Notes: generated by a model not told the origin, from the letters alone. Positions 27,119 to 36,690 are shown, counted from the first letter of the stretch. The stretch is 64,000 bases of DNA from Burkholderiaceae bacterium (GCA_024235855.1 JACKLN010000008.1:1-64000); one strand, 5' to 3'. Numbers and translations: made by a program.

Positions 27119-28462
27119 TCAGCGCGTGAACATGCCCTGGAACTCGCCCGGCTCGATCTTCAGGCGCCGCGGCGTGCCGTCGGGCCGCGTGGCCGACAGC
27201 GGCTGTGCGCGGCGGGCACCGGCCGGGCAGACGGCGAAGTCGGCGTGCGTCAGCGCGGCCGACAGCATGCCTTCGGCGGTGGAGCCCAGCGGGTTGTCCA
27301 GGTCGTCGGCCACGCTGCACTGCGGCACCAGGCCGTCGAAGTAGCGTCCCTCGTTGCGGGCGTTCACCGACTCGAAGGTGACCACGCTGTAGGTCTGGCC
27401 GCAGCCCCCGTTCTGCGGGTTGAAGCCCACCGGCTTGCCGCAGGTGACGTCGCCGATCTGCACCACCTCGATGCCCGCCCCGCGCAGGCCGTTGATGACC
27501 TGCTCGCTGGCCGAGCAGGTGCGCGGGCCGCTGAGCACGTAGACGCGGCTCAGGCGCACCGCGTTGGCCGGCGCGGTGAAGCGCACCGTCTGGTTGGACG
27601 ACGCGCGCTGGTCGCTGTAAAGCAGGCTGACGTAGGTCTGGTTGCTGGTGCGCGCGCCGCCGACGTAGGACGCCACCGTGGCCCCGGTGCGCACGAAGCC
27701 GCCGCCGTTGTAGCGCAGGTCCAGCACCACCTCGGAGACGCCCTGGGCGCGGAACTGCGCAAAGGCGCTGTCCAGCGGCGCGTCGACCTGGTTGATCATG
27801 TCCTTGACCACCACGTAGCCCACCTTGCGGCCCAGCGGCGAATCCACGACCCGCGCGCCGGTCACCGGTGTCAGCGCATAGTCGCGGGCCAGCAGCGTCA
27901 CGCTGCGGTCGCCGCCGGTGCCGCGCACCACCAGCTGCAGCTGGTCGCCCACGTTGTCGGGCACCAGCACGTCGTAGTCGTCGGCGGCGATGATCTCCGA
28001 CGCCGGCCGGCCGTTGATCGACAGGATCTGCTCGCCACGCACCAGGCCCTTGGCGGCCGCGTCCGACTGCGGCTCGATGTAGCGGATGCGCAGCGGCAGA
28101 TCGGGCCGACCCTCCACCTCGACACCGGCCACGAACAGGCCGTAGCCGCGGGTGATGCCGTCGCCGAAGAAGCGTTCGAAGTCCGCCGTGGGGCCGAAGG
28201 AGCTGTAGCGGTCCGACGGGAAATCGGCGTTGCCGCCGAACAGCGAGGCGTCGAAGTAGGCCTGCACGGTGTCGAAACCGGTGGGCGCGGGCCGCGGCGC
28301 CAGCGCGTACCACAGGTACCAGGTGTCGAAGTAGTCGCGCAGCCAGGCGTTCTGGTCGGGCACGCTGCAGGTCAGCGGGGGCGGCGTGCCGTCGCTGTCG
28401 CCACCGCAGGCGGCAAGCAGCACGGCCGAGGCACACAGGGCAGCCAGGTGGCGGATCTTCAT
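27119..28462 (-). CDS. S41-family peptidase, lipoprotein
   Basis: 447 residues. Lipobox LLAACGG with Cys near residue 19, so the protein is lipid-anchored. A PDZ-like segment lies at about residues 110-200 ([17 protein letters not shown]). The S41 catalytic domain has a Ser in RTCSASEQV and a Lys in [22 protein letters not shown] is another hallmark. It probably trims or degrades periplasmic proteins, like C-terminal processing peptidases. Several Cys residues in the C-terminal third could form disulfides. It is divergent from valS. Confidence 0.88.
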   Translation of the reverse strand: MKIRHLAALCASAVLLAACGGDSDGTPPPLTCSVPDQNAWLRDYFDTWYLWYALAPRPAPTGFDTVQAYFDASLFGGNADFPSDRYSSFGPTADFERFFGDGITRGYGLFVAGVEVEGRPDLPLRIRYIEPQSDAAAKGLVRGEQILSINGRPASEIIAADDYDVLVPDNVGDQLQLVVRGTGGDRSVTLLARDYALTPVTGARVVDSPLGRKVGYVVVKDMINQVDAPLDSAFAQFRAQGVSEVVLDLRYNGGGFVRTGATVASYVGGARTSNQTYVSLLYSDQRASSNQTVRFTAPANAVRLSRVYVLSGPRTCSASEQVINGLRGAGIEVVQIGDVTCGKPVGFNPQNGGCGQTYSVVTFESVNARNEGRYFDGLVPQCSVADDLDNPLGSTAEGMLSAALTHADFAVCPAGARRAQPLSATRPDGTPRRLKIEPGEFQGMFTR

Positions 28463-28517
28463 CGGGCAGGTCTCCGGGCAGGGGTTCCGGGGGCCGGCCC
28501 GGCGAGGGGCGGCCTCC

Positions 28518-28523
28518 TACAAT
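28518..28523 (+). promoter_or_regulatory. candidate -10 box of valS
   Basis: TACAAT (five of six to TATAAT) in the 143-base divergent gap between the S41 peptidase gene and valS. It predicts a leader of about 75 bases. No clear -35 is present at the right distance. Confidence 0.4.
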
Positions 28524-28605
28524 GATGCCTGCAACCCCCGGCCTGCCGTTCCCGTTGACAGGGTGCCCACGAGGAGCCCCGTCACGACCCTCCCGTGCCC
28601 AAGCC

Positions 28606-31452
28606 ATGACCGAACTCGCGAAGTCCTTCGAACCCGCCGCCATCGAGGCCCGCTGGGCCCCGCAGTGGGAAGCCAGCGGCATCTACGCCCCGACGCTGGA
28701 CCCGGCCAGGCCGTCGTTCTGCATCCAGCTGCCGCCGCCCAACGTGACCGGCACGCTGCACATGGGCCATGCCTTCAACCAGACGGTGATGGACGCGCTG
28801 ACGCGCTACCACCGCATGAAGGGCTGCAACACGCTGTGGGTGCCGGGCACCGACCACGCGGGCATCGCCACCCAGATCGTGGTCGAACGCCAGCTGCAGG
28901 AGCAGGGCCTGAGCCGGCACGACCTGGGCCGCAAGAACTTCGTCGCCCGGGTCTGGGACTGGAAGGAAAGCTCCGGCGCCACCATCACCAACCAGATGCG
29001 CCGCATGGGCGACTCGGTGAGCTGGGCGCACGAGTACTTCACGATGGACGACAAGCTCTCGACCGTGGTCGTCGAGACCTTCGTGCGCCTGTACGAGGAA
29101 GGCCTGATCTACCGCGGCAAGCGGCTCGTGAGTTGGGACCCGGCGCTGAAGTCGGCCGTCTCCGACCTGGAGGTGGAAAGCGAGGAGGAGGACGGCTTCC
29201 TCTGGCACATCCGCTATCCGTTGACCGATGGCAGCGGCAGTGTGGTCGTGGCCACCACGCGCCCGGAGACCATGCTCGGCGACGTGGCGGTGATGGTGCA
29301 TCCGGAGGACGAGCGTTACACCGCCCTGGTGGGCAAGACGGTGACGCTGCCCCTGGTGGGCCGCGAGATCCCGGTCATCGCCGACGACTACGTGGACCGC
29401 GAGTTCGGCACCGGCGTGGTCAAGGTCACGCCGGCGCATGACGCCAACGACTACGCCGTGGGCCAGCGCCACGGCCTGCCGGCCATCGGCGTGCTGGCGC
29501 TGGACGCCACGATCAATGACAACGCGCCCGAGGCCTACCGTGGCCTGGATCGTTTCGTCGCGCGCAAGCAGGTGGTGGCCGACCTCGACGCCCTGGGCCT
29601 GCTGGTGGAAACGAAGAAGCACCGGCTGATGGTGCCGCGCTGCGCGCGCACCGGCCAGGTGGTCGAGCCCATGCTCACCGACCAGTGGTTCGTGGCGATG
29701 AGCAAGCCGGGCGCCAACGGCAAGTCGATCGCGCAGGAGGCCATCGAGGCGGTGGACTCGGGCGATGTGAAGTTCGTGCCCGAGAACTGGATCAACACCT
29801 ACCACCAGTGGATGAAGAACATCCAGGACTGGTGCATCAGCCGCCAGCTCTGGTGGGGCCACCAGATTCCGGCCTGGTACGGCACGGGTGGTGAACTCTT
29901 CGTGGCGCGCAGCGAGGCCGAAGCCCGCGCCAAGGCCACCGCCACCGGCTACACCGGCGCGCTGACCCGCGACGAGGACGTGCTCGACACCTGGTACTCG
30001 TCGGCCCTGGTGCCCTTCTCCACCCTGGGCTGGCCCGCCAAGACGTTGGAGCAGGACCTGTTCCTGCCGAGTTCCGTGCTCGTCACCGGCTACGACATCA
30101 TCTTCTTCTGGGTCGCCCGGATGATCATGATGACCAAGCACTTCACCGGGCAGGTGCCGTTCCGCCATGTCTACATCCACGGCCTGGTGCTGGACGCGCA
30201 CGGCCACAAGATGAGCAAGTCCGAAGGCAACGTGCTCGATCCGGTGGATCTGATCGACGGCATCGCGCTCAAGCCCCTGCTGGACAAGCGCGTGGTCGGC
30301 CTGCGCAAGCCGGAGACGGCGCCGAAGGTGCGCGCCGCCACAGAGAAGGAGTTCCCGAACGGCATCCCCGGCTACGGCGCCGACGCGCTGCGCTTCACCT
30401 TTGCGGCGATGGCCTCACTGGGCCGCAGCCTGAACTTCGACAGCAAGCGCTGCGAGGGCTATCGCAACTTCTGCAACAAGCTCTGGAACGCCACGCGCTT
30501 CGTGCTGATGAACTGCCAGGGACAGGACTGCGGGCTGAAGGAGCACACGAAGGCGGAATGCGAGCCCGGCGGCCCGATGGCTGGCTACCTGCACTTCTCG
30601 CAAGCCGACCGCTGGATCACCGGCGAGCTGCAGCGCGTGGAAGCCGCGGTGGCGCAGGGCTTCGGCGACTACCGGCTGGACAACGTCGCCAACGCGATCT
30701 ACGGCTTCGTCTGGGACGAGTACTGCGACTGGTACCTGGAGATCGCCAAGGTGCAGATCGCCAATGGTTCGGAGGCCGAGCAGCGTGCCACCCGCCGCAC
30801 GCTGATCCGCACGCTGGAGACGGTGCTGCGCCTGCTGCACCCGGTGGCGCCCTTCATCACCGCCGAGCTGTGGGACACGGTGGCCGTGGTCGCCGGCCGC
30901 AAGGCGGCCGACGACGCCGGCACCGTGGCCACGGCGCCCTACCCCGAGGCGCAGCTGGCCAAGGTGGACCCGGTGGCCGACGCCTGGATGGCGCGGCTGA
31001 AGGCCGTCACCGGCGCCTGCCGCAACCTGCGCAGCGAGATGAACCTCTCACCCGGCGAACGCGTGCCGATGCTGGTGGCCGGGGATGCACAGTTCGTCGA
31101 TTCGGCCACGCCGGTGCTCAAGGCGCTGGCGCGACTGTCGGAAGTGCGCCACTTCACCGACGAGGCCGCGTTCGCCACGGCCACGGCGGCCGCGCCGGTC
31201 ACGGTGGCCGGCGACCTGCGCATGGCCCTGCACGTGGAGATCGACGTGGCCGCCGAGCGCGAGCGCCTGGGCAAGGAGATCGCCCGCCTGGAGGCCGAGA
31301 TCGCGAAGGCCGAGGCCAAGCTGGCCAACGCCAGCTTCGTGCAGCGGGCGCCGGCGGCGGTGGTGGCGCAGGAGCGGCAGCGCGCCGCGGAGTTCGGGCA
31401 GACGCTCAGTCGTCTGCAAGATCAGCGACGTCGCCTTCCCACGTCGGCCTGA
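28606..31452 (+). CDS. valS: valine-tRNA ligase
   Basis: 948 residues, class I aminoacyl-tRNA synthetase. The HIGH motif is HMGH at residues 52-55 and KMSKS is at residues 535-539. The editing domain is inserted between them ([19 protein letters not shown]). The C-terminal anticodon-binding domain is followed by the ValRS coiled coil ending in [16 protein letters not shown] 28606 starts just before the family N-terminus; earlier in-frame codons lack a counterpart. The last 47 bases overlap the 3' end of the opposite-strand hydroxyacid dehydrogenase gene. Confidence 0.97.
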   Translation: MTELAKSFEPAAIEARWAPQWEASGIYAPTLDPARPSFCIQLPPPNVTGTLHMGHAFNQTVMDALTRYHRMKGCNTLWVPGTDHAGIATQIVVERQLQEQGLSRHDLGRKNFVARVWDWKESSGATITNQMRRMGDSVSWAHEYFTMDDKLSTVVVETFVRLYEEGLIYRGKRLVSWDPALKSAVSDLEVESEEEDGFLWHIRYPLTDGSGSVVVATTRPETMLGDVAVMVHPEDERYTALVGKTVTLPLVGREIPVIADDYVDREFGTGVVKVTPAHDANDYAVGQRHGLPAIGVLALDATINDNAPEAYRGLDRFVARKQVVADLDALGLLVETKKHRLMVPRCARTGQVVEPMLTDQWFVAMSKPGANGKSIAQEAIEAVDSGDVKFVPENWINTYHQWMKNIQDWCISRQLWWGHQIPAWYGTGGELFVARSEAEARAKATATGYTGALTRDEDVLDTWYSSALVPFSTLGWPAKTLEQDLFLPSSVLVTGYDIIFFWVARMIMMTKHFTGQVPFRHVYIHGLVLDAHGHKMSKSEGNVLDPVDLIDGIALKPLLDKRVVGLRKPETAPKVRAATEKEFPNGIPGYGADALRFTFAAMASLGRSLNFDSKRCEGYRNFCNKLWNATRFVLMNCQGQDCGLKEHTKAECEPGGPMAGYLHFSQADRWITGELQRVEAAVAQGFGDYRLDNVANAIYGFVWDEYCDWYLEIAKVQIANGSEAEQRATRRTLIRTLETVLRLLHPVAPFITAELWDTVAVVAGRKAADDAGTVATAPYPEAQLAKVDPVADAWMARLKAVTGACRNLRSEMNLSPGERVPMLVAGDAQFVDSATPVLKALARLSEVRHFTDEAAFATATAAAPVTVAGDLRMALHVEIDVAAERERLGKEIARLEAEIAKAEAKLANASFVQRAPAAVVAQERQRAAEFGQTLSRLQDQRRRLPTSA

Positions 31453-32368
31453 ACACCGGCGCCGGGTTGGTGTCGGCCAGGATCTCGTCGATCCGCCGCG
31501 CCACCGACCAGGCGCTGCGCCGGCGCGACTCGCGCGTGGTGCTGGCCACGCGCGGTGTGACCTGCAGCGTCTCGGCGCCGTGCAGCGGTCGGCCGGGGTC
31601 CAGCGCGCCGGGTTCCAGGCTGTCCAGCCAGGCCGCGGCCATGCGGCCGCTGTCCAGCGCCTCGGCCAGCGCCGCCTCCTCGAAGATGCTGGAGTGCGTC
31701 AGGCTCACCAGCACCTGGTTGGGCTTGCAGTCGGCCAGGTAGCGTTCGCCGACCAGGCCACGGTAACGCGTGAAGAAGGCCAGCAGCATGCACACGCCGT
31801 CGCTCTGCTCCATCAGCGTGCGCAGCGGCACCGGCCGCACGCCCCACTGGCCCCACAGCGGGTCGGACGCATGCAGCCCGGGGTCGTAGCCGATCACGTC
31901 GGCGCCAAAGGCCTTGAGCAGCGCCGCCAGCGGCTTGGCCGCCGGCGTCATGCCCACCAGGCCGATGCGCGATCCCCCCAGTTCACGGCCGACCAGCAGG
32001 CCCTCGGCATTGACCACCGGCACCCGGCGCAGCATCTGCAGCAGCGCGCCGACGGCGAACTCGGCCTCGGCGGTGGCCGCCGCGTGCGTCGGGCGCACCA
32101 CCTCCACGTTGGCGCGCGCGCAGGCGTCCAGGTCGATGTTCTCCACCCCGGCCGACAGGCGGCCGATGGCACGCAGATGGGGGGCAGCCTTCAGCGCCGC
32201 CTCGTCGACCGCGACCGACGGCGGGATGATCATGGCGCGCACCTGGAACAGCGCGCGGCGCAGCCCCAGGGGTTCGCGCGCCAACTCCGGGGCCAGTCGC
32301 ACCGGGTAGCGCGCCTCGAGCCACTGGACCACATCCGGTTCCAGGGGCTCGACGATGAGCAGGTCCAT
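31406..32368 (-). CDS. D-2-hydroxyacid dehydrogenase-like protein with altered catalytic residues
   Basis: 320 residues, two-domain fold of the D-isomer-specific 2-hydroxyacid dehydrogenases. Key positions deviate. The catalytic Arg of the NxARG motif is His225 (VSLTHSS), and the catalytic His of the TPH motif is Arg273 (VTPRVAS), while the Glu (Glu252) is kept. The nucleotide-binding GxGxxG is GMTPAA at 139-144, missing two of three Gly. The coding frame is otherwise intact, so this is probably a diverged or non-classical member. Its 3' end overlaps valS by 47 bases in convergent orientation, and it is divergent from galU. Confidence 0.82.
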   Translation of the reverse strand: MDLLIVEPLEPDVVQWLEARYPVRLAPELAREPLGLRRALFQVRAMIIPPSVAVDEAALKAAPHLRAIGRLSAGVENIDLDACARANVEVVRPTHAAATAEAEFAVGALLQMLRRVPVVNAEGLLVGRELGGSRIGLVGMTPAAKPLAALLKAFGADVIGYDPGLHASDPLWGQWGVRPVPLRTLMEQSDGVCMLLAFFTRYRGLVGERYLADCKPNQVLVSLTHSSIFEEAALAEALDSGRMAAAWLDSLEPGALDPGRPLHGAETLQVTPRVASTTRESRRRSAWSVARRIDEILADTNPAPVFRPTWEGDVADLADD

Positions 32369-32417
32369 GAAGGCGGTGATGGGGAGTTACGAACGCACTC
32401 CTGGCAGACCCGCGTGC

Positions 32418-32423
32418 CAGAAT
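32418..32423 (+). promoter_or_regulatory. candidate extended -10 box of galU
   Basis: CAGAAT preceded by TGC, an extended -10 arrangement, about 38 bases before the galU ATG. It lies in the 93-base gap shared with the divergent dehydrogenase gene. Confidence 0.35.
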
Positions 32424-32461
32424 CGGCCGCAAGTTCTTGTTCCACCATTCTATGTAAGAAG

Positions 32462-33328
32462 ATGTACGTCAAGAAGGCAATATTCCCCGTCGCCGGCCTC
32501 GGCACCCGCTTCCTGCCCGCCACCAAGGCGCAGCCCAAGGAGATGCTGCCGGTGGTCGACAAGCCCCTGATCCAGTACGCGGTGGAGGAGGCCTATGCCG
32601 CCGGCGTGCGCGAGATGATCTTCGTCACCGGCCGCCACAAGCGGCCCATCGAGGACCACTTCGACATGACGTTCGAGCTCGAGGTGGCGCTGGAGCAGTC
32701 GGGCAAGCACGACCTGCTGGAGGTCGTGCGCAGCGTCAAGCCCGACGACATGGAATGCATCTACGTGCGCCAGGCGCAGGCCCTGGGCCTGGGCCACGCG
32801 GTGCTGTGCGGCCAGCGCCTGGTGGGTGACGAGCCCTTCGCCGTGCTGCTGGCCGACGACCTGATGGTCGGCCAGCCGCCCGTGCTGCAGCAGATGGTGG
32901 AACAGTACGGCGAATGGCGCGCCAGCATCCTGGCGGTGCAGGAGGTGCCGGCAGAGCACACGCGCCGCTATGGCATCGTCGCCGGCACCGAGGTCAACGA
33001 CCGCCTGGTGGATGTCGCCCGTATCGTCGAGAAGCCGGCGCCGGAAGCCGCGCCGTCGCGCCTGGGCGTGGCCGGCCGCTACATCCTGACGCCGGGCGTG
33101 TTCCACGAGATCGCCACCCAACCGCGGGGGGTGGGCGGCGAAATCCAGCTCACCGACGGCATCGCGTCGCTGCTGCGCCGCGAGAAGGTCTTCGCCTACC
33201 GCTACGAGGGCCGACGCTACGACTGCGGCAGCAAGGAAGGTTTCCTGGAGGCCAACGTGGAACTGGCGCTGGCCCACCCGCAGCTGGGTCCGGGCTTCCG
33301 CGACTTCCTCAAGGGCCTGACCCTCTGA
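32462..33328 (+). CDS. galU: UTP-glucose-1-phosphate uridylyltransferase
   Basis: 288 residues. It makes UDP-glucose for exopolysaccharide, lipopolysaccharide and trehalose synthesis. The nucleotide-binding start is FPVAGLGTRFLPATKAQPKEM, with the conserved Lys in VVDKPLIQYAVEEA. GGEIQLTDGIASL and YDCGSKEGFL complete the family pattern. ATG 32462 begins the canonical MYVKKAIFPVAG. A strong inverted repeat follows the gene and could end the transcript. Confidence 0.95.
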   Translation: MYVKKAIFPVAGLGTRFLPATKAQPKEMLPVVDKPLIQYAVEEAYAAGVREMIFVTGRHKRPIEDHFDMTFELEVALEQSGKHDLLEVVRSVKPDDMECIYVRQAQALGLGHAVLCGQRLVGDEPFAVLLADDLMVGQPPVLQQMVEQYGEWRASILAVQEVPAEHTRRYGIVAGTEVNDRLVDVARIVEKPAPEAAPSRLGVAGRYILTPGVFHEIATQPRGVGGEIQLTDGIASLLRREKVFAYRYEGRRYDCGSKEGFLEANVELALAHPQLGPGFRDFLKGLTL

Positions 33329-33339
33329 CCCCTGACCCG

Positions 33340-33368
33340 CCTGAAGCGCCGCTCAGCGGCGCTTCAGG
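33340..33368. terminator. perfect 13-bp inverted repeat between galU and tusA
   Basis: Positions 33340-33352 pair exactly with 33356-33368 around the 3-base loop TCA. The structure lies between two convergent genes and may stop transcription from both sides, although no T-run follows. Unusually, the loop is the tusA stop codon and one arm encodes the last codons of TusA. Confidence 0.5.
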
Positions 33369-33580
33369 ACGTGGATGAAGTCGCTGCCCTGGGCCTGCTG
33401 GTCCAGCAGTTCGTTGCCGGTCTGGCGCGCAAAGGCCTTGAAGTCGCGCATCGAGCCGGGGTCGGTGGACACCACCTTCAGCGTCTCGCCGCTGCCCATC
33501 TCCGCCAGGGCCTTCTTGGCCTTCAGGATGGGCAGCGGGCAGTTCAGGCCGCGGGTGTCGAGCTCTTTGTCGGCTTGCAT
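33353..33580 (-). CDS. tusA: TusA-family sulfurtransferase
   Basis: 75 residues. Signature RGLNCPLPILKAKK with the active Cys14 followed by Pro. TusA carries persulfide sulfur between proteins for tRNA thiolation and cofactor synthesis. It is the third gene of a likely operon with cysM and the Nudix hydrolase (20-base gap), which places a sulfur carrier beside a cysteine-forming enzyme. The C-terminal codons lie in the hairpin at 33340-33368. Confidence 0.9.
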   Translation of the reverse strand: MQADKELDTRGLNCPLPILKAKKALAEMGSGETLKVVSTDPGSMRDFKAFARQTGNELLDQQAQGSDFIHVLKRR

Positions 33581-33600
33581 GATGGGTCGATTCTAGGTTC

Positions 33601-34140
33601 CTAGGCCCGCGGCGGCAGGTCGATGAACTGCGGCTCATGGCCGCGCGACCGCAGCCACTGTGCCAGCGCCAGCCCGGTGCCGGCGCGCCAGCAGCGGATG
33701 TCCTCCGGGGCAAACAGCTTGTACTCCGCCAGCTCCGGCGACAAGCGGACTTCCCCGCGTGCGCGCACGTGGTAGGTGATGATCACCTGGTTCATGCGCA
33801 GGAACTCGTGCACGGCCACCAGCGTGGTGTCCAGCGTCTCCAGCGCCGTCTCCTCGGCCACCTCGCGGCGGATGCCGTCCTCCGGCGACTCGCCGGCCTC
33901 CATGAAGCCGGTGATCAGCGCGAACATGCGGTGCGTCCAGGCGGCGTTGCGCGCCAGCAGCACGCGGCCGCCCTGGTCCACGCATTCCACGATCGCCGCC
34001 AGCACCGGCACCGGGTTGTTCCAGTGCGTCCAGCCACAGGCCGGGCAGCGCAGGCGGACCTTGTCGCCGCCGTCCTCGGCCTGCGAGATTTCGGCCAGCG
34101 GCGTCGCGCAGGCCGGGCAGAACTGCCAGGCCGACGTCAT
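33601..34140 (-). CDS. Nudix hydrolase with N-terminal zinc ribbon
   Basis: 179 residues. Cys8, Cys11, Cys32 and Cys35 form a zinc ribbon. The Nudix box runs from Gly78 to Leu100 with REVAEE at 92-97; the usual Gly after it is Ala99. The arrangement resembles NudC-like or ADP-ribose-type pyrophosphatases, but the substrate is not clear. ATG 34140 is chosen because it overlaps the cysM stop (ATGA); the longer in-frame extension upstream lies within cysM. The protein lacks the extra N-terminal domain of full-length NudC. Confidence 0.88.
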   Translation of the reverse strand: MTSAWQFCPACATPLAEISQAEDGGDKVRLRCPACGWTHWNNPVPVLAAIVECVDQGGRVLLARNAAWTHRMFALITGFMEAGESPEDGIRREVAEETALETLDTTLVAVHEFLRMNQVIITYHVRARGEVRLSPELAEYKLFAPEDIRCWRAGTGLALAQWLRSRGHEPQFIDLPPRA

Positions 34141-35054
34141 GCGGGGAACACGCCAGTGGACAGGTAGCGGTCGCCGCGGTCGCAGACGATGAAGACGATG
34201 GTGGCGTTCTCCACCCGCTGCGCGATCTGCAGCGCCACCCAGCAGGCCCCGGCGGCGGAGATGCCGCAGAACAGGCCCTCCTCGGCCGCCAGCCGGCGCG
34301 CCATGGTCTCGGCGTCGGCCTGGCTGACGTAGACCAGTTCGTCCACCGCCTTCGGGTCGTGGATCTTCGGCAGGTAGGCTTCCGGCCACTTGCGGATGCC
34401 GGGGATGCGCGAGCCTTCGCTGGGCTGGGCGCCGACGATGCGCACCGCCGGATTCTGTGCCTTCAGGTAGTGCGACACCCCGGTGATGGTGCCGGTGGTG
34501 CCCATGGCGCTGACGAAGTGCGTCACCTGCCCGGCCGTGTCCTGCCAGATCTCGGGGCCGGTGGTCTCCTCGTGCACGCGCGGGTTGTCGCCGTTGGCGA
34601 ACTGGTCCAGCACGCGGCCCTTGCCGTCCTTCTGCATCTGCTCGGCGAGGTCGCGGGCGTATTCCATGCCGCCGCTGCGCGGGGTGAGGATGAGCTCGGC
34701 GCCGAAGGCCTTCATGGTCTGCGCACGCTCGATGGACAGGTCCTCCGGCATCACCAGCAGCATGCGATAGCCGCGGATGGCCGCGGCCATGGCCAGCGCG
34801 ATGCCGGTGTTGCCGCTGGTGGCCTCGATCAGCGTGTCGCCGGGCTTGATTTCGCCGCGCTCCTCGGCGCGCTTGATCATGCTGATGGCCGGCCTGTCCT
34901 TCACCGAACCGGCCGGGTTATGGCCTTCGAGCTTGCCCAGGATCACGTTGCCGCGCGCGGCGTTGGCCTCGCCGGGCACACGCTGCAGGCGCACCAGCGG
35001 CGTGCGGCCGATCACCTCCTCGAGCGTCGGGTAGGTGGGGCGTGAGGCGGACAT
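34137..35054 (-). CDS. cysM: cysteine synthase B
   Basis: 305 residues, fold type II PLP enzyme. It joins O-acetylserine with sulfide or thiosulfate. The PLP Lys is Lys52 in NPAGSVKDRPA. SGNTGIALA binds the substrate carboxylate and GTTGTITG binds the PLP phosphate. Overall pattern, including the CDRGDRYLSTGVF ending, fits CysM rather than CysK. It starts an operon cysM-nudix-tusA. ATG 35054 gives the family N-terminus; the in-frame extension to 35111 does not. Confidence 0.93.
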   Translation of the reverse strand: MSASRPTYPTLEEVIGRTPLVRLQRVPGEANAARGNVILGKLEGHNPAGSVKDRPAISMIKRAEERGEIKPGDTLIEATSGNTGIALAMAAAIRGYRMLLVMPEDLSIERAQTMKAFGAELILTPRSGGMEYARDLAEQMQKDGKGRVLDQFANGDNPRVHEETTGPEIWQDTAGQVTHFVSAMGTTGTITGVSHYLKAQNPAVRIVGAQPSEGSRIPGIRKWPEAYLPKIHDPKAVDELVYVSQADAETMARRLAAEEGLFCGISAAGACWVALQIAQRVENATIVFIVCDRGDRYLSTGVFPA

Positions 35055-35074
35055 CGGGGCGGTTCTCCTGCAGT

Positions 35075-35080
35075 TATGAT
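35075..35080 (+). promoter_or_regulatory. candidate -10 box of the tRNA-Leu gene
   Basis: TATGAT (five of six to TATAAT), 37 bases before the mature tRNA 5' end. The resulting leader contains a small hairpin (GTTGC with GCAAC) directly upstream of the tRNA. No strong -35 is seen. Confidence 0.45.
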
Positions 35081-35117
35081 CGGCGCCTTCGCGTGTTGCC
35101 GTCGGCAGCAACCCACG

Positions 35118-35202
35118 GCCCGGGTGGCGAAATCGGTAGACGCAGGGGATTCAAAATCCCCCGCCGCAAGGCTTGTCGGTTCGAGTCCGACCCCGGGCAC
35201 CA
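35118..35202 (+). tRNA. tRNA-Leu, anticodon CAA
   Basis: 85 bases including an encoded CCA end. The acceptor stem GCCCGGG pairs with CCCGGGC. The anticodon stem GGGGA/TCCCC holds the 7-base loop TTCAAAA with anticodon CAA at 35152-35154, reading UUG codons. The T arm has GGTTCGAGTCC. The long variable arm is typical of leucine tRNAs. The rhomboid gene starts 19 bases after the CCA, with no terminator between. Confidence 0.97.
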
Positions 35203-35221
35203 GCACCGCCATTCTGACCCA

Positions 35222-35815
35222 ATGCCGCCGATCCCACCGGTCACCCGCAACCTCATGTTGATCTGCACGGCGGTGTTCTGCCTGCAGCTCTTCACGCCCC
35301 TGCTCGACGCCTTCTTCGCCCTGTGGCCGGTGGCCAGCGGGCGCTTCCTGCCCTGGCAGGTGGTGAGCTACGCCTTCCTGCACGGCGGCATGGGCCACCT
35401 GTTCTTCAACATGCTGGGCCTGTGGATGTTCGGGTCGGAGCTCGAGCGGCTGTGGGGCTCCAAGCGCTACCTGCAGTTCCTGCTGGCGGGCGTGCTGGCT
35501 GCTGCGGTGGCGCAGCTGTTGATCACCTACCTGGCCGGCTCGCGTTACCCCACGGTAGGTGCCTCGGGCGGCCTGTTCGCGCTGCTGCTGGCCTTCGGCA
35601 TGCTGTTCCCCAACCGCGTGATCATGCCGCTGTTCCCGCCGATCCCGATGAAGGCGCGCACCTTCGTGATGGTGTTCGGCGCGCTGGAACTGGGCCTGGG
35701 TCTGATGGGCAGCAGTGGCGTCGCGCACTTCGCCCACCTGGGCGGCATGGTCGGCGGCTGGCTGATGATCCGCTACTGGCGGCGTCAGCCGCCGTTCGGC
35801 TCACGCCGTCGCTAA
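35222..35815 (+). CDS. rhomboid-family intramembrane serine protease
   Basis: 197 residues with six hydrophobic helices. The catalytic dyad is Ser115 in GASGG and His172 in AHLGGMVGG. HLFFN (His59, Asn63) forms the oxyanion region. Rhomboids cleave membrane helices of partner proteins. The length is that of compact bacterial rhomboids. It begins 19 bases after tRNA-Leu and may share its transcript. Its last four bases overlap the convergent epimerase gene. Confidence 0.92.
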   Translation: MPPIPPVTRNLMLICTAVFCLQLFTPLLDAFFALWPVASGRFLPWQVVSYAFLHGGMGHLFFNMLGLWMFGSELERLWGSKRYLQFLLAGVLAAAVAQLLITYLAGSRYPTVGASGGLFALLLAFGMLFPNRVIMPLFPPIPMKARTFVMVFGALELGLGLMGSSGVAHFAHLGGMVGGWLMIRYWRRQPPFGSRRR

Positions 35816-36690
35816 GCGGTCGCCAGGCCGTCTTCCAGCGTCGGGTAGCGCAGCCGCAGGCGCAGTTCCTGCGTGAGCCGGCGGTTGCCGATGCGGCGTG
35901 ATTCCGACAGGAACGACAGCGTCATCGGCGACAGCGTGGCCTGTGCTTCGGCGCGCGACAGCCGCAGTGGCCGCGGCAGGCCGAAGCGGTCGGCCACGGC
36001 GTCGAAGTAGTCGCCCATCTTCAGGCTGGTGTGGTCGCAGGCGTTGAACACGCGCTGCGGCCCGCCCCGGTACAGCGCGGCCATGCAGGCGCGTGCCAGG
36101 TCGTCGGCATGGATGTGGTTGGTGTAGACGTCGTCCTCGGCGACCAGCACCGGCGCGCCGCGGCGCACGCGTTCCCGCGGGTCACCCCCGTCGCGGTCCA
36201 GCGCGTAGATGCCGGGCGCGCGCAGGATGCTCACCCGCGCGCCACTGCAACGGCCGAACCAGCGCCAGTAGGCTTCCGCATCGACCCGCCGCTGCGCGCG
36301 GGCCGTGGCCGGCGCGACGGCATGCGTCTCGTCGATCCAGGCACCGCCGGCATCGCCGTACACGCCCGTGGTGCTGACGTAGACCAGCCGCCGCACCCGC
36401 CCGCCGCGCAGCAGCGCGCGGCCGAGGTGCCGCGATCGGGCGTCGCGCACGCCCTGCCCCGGCGGCGGGGCCAGGTGCACCACGGCATCGGCCACACCGC
36501 CCAGGCGACCCAGCGTCGTGGGGTCGTCCAGGTTGCCCACCAGCGGCACGACGCCAGCGGCCCGCAACTCGCCCACGCGCGCGGCCGAAGAGGTGAGCAC
36601 CCTCACCTGCCAGCGCCCCACCACCCAGGGCAGCAGGCGCAGGCCGACGTCGCCGCAGCCGACGATCAGCAACACCGGAGGGGACTTCAT
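35812..36690 (-). CDS. NAD-dependent epimerase/dehydratase-family protein
   Basis: 292 residues, extended SDR fold. The nucleotide-binding segment LLIVGCGDVGLRLLP starts at about residue 6. VSTTGVYGD is the typical beta4 motif, with the Tyr of the YxxxK site at the VYG or nearby position not clearly matching the classic spacing. Such proteins (YeeZ/LadD-like) are often annotated only by family. ATG 36690 is preferred; a GTG at 36702 in the same frame is possible. It converges on the rhomboid gene with a 4-base overlap and is divergent from the flavoprotein gene at 36734. Confidence 0.82.
   Translation of the reverse strand: MKSPPVLLIVGCGDVGLRLLPWVVGRWQVRVLTSSAARVGELRAAGVVPLVGNLDDPTTLGRLGGVADAVVHLAPPPGQGVRDARSRHLGRALLRGGRVRRLVYVSTTGVYGDAGGAWIDETHAVAPATARAQRRVDAEAYWRWFGRCSGARVSILRAPGIYALDRDGGDPRERVRRGAPVLVAEDDVYTNHIHADDLARACMAALYRGGPQRVFNACDHTSLKMGDYFDAVADRFGLPRPLRLSRAEAQATLSPMTLSFLSESRRIGNRRLTQELRLRLRYPTLEDGLATA

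Noticed and set aside
28555..28560. Perfect TTGACA upstream of valS
   Set aside because: No -10 box lies 16-18 bases downstream, and a better -10 lies upstream of it.
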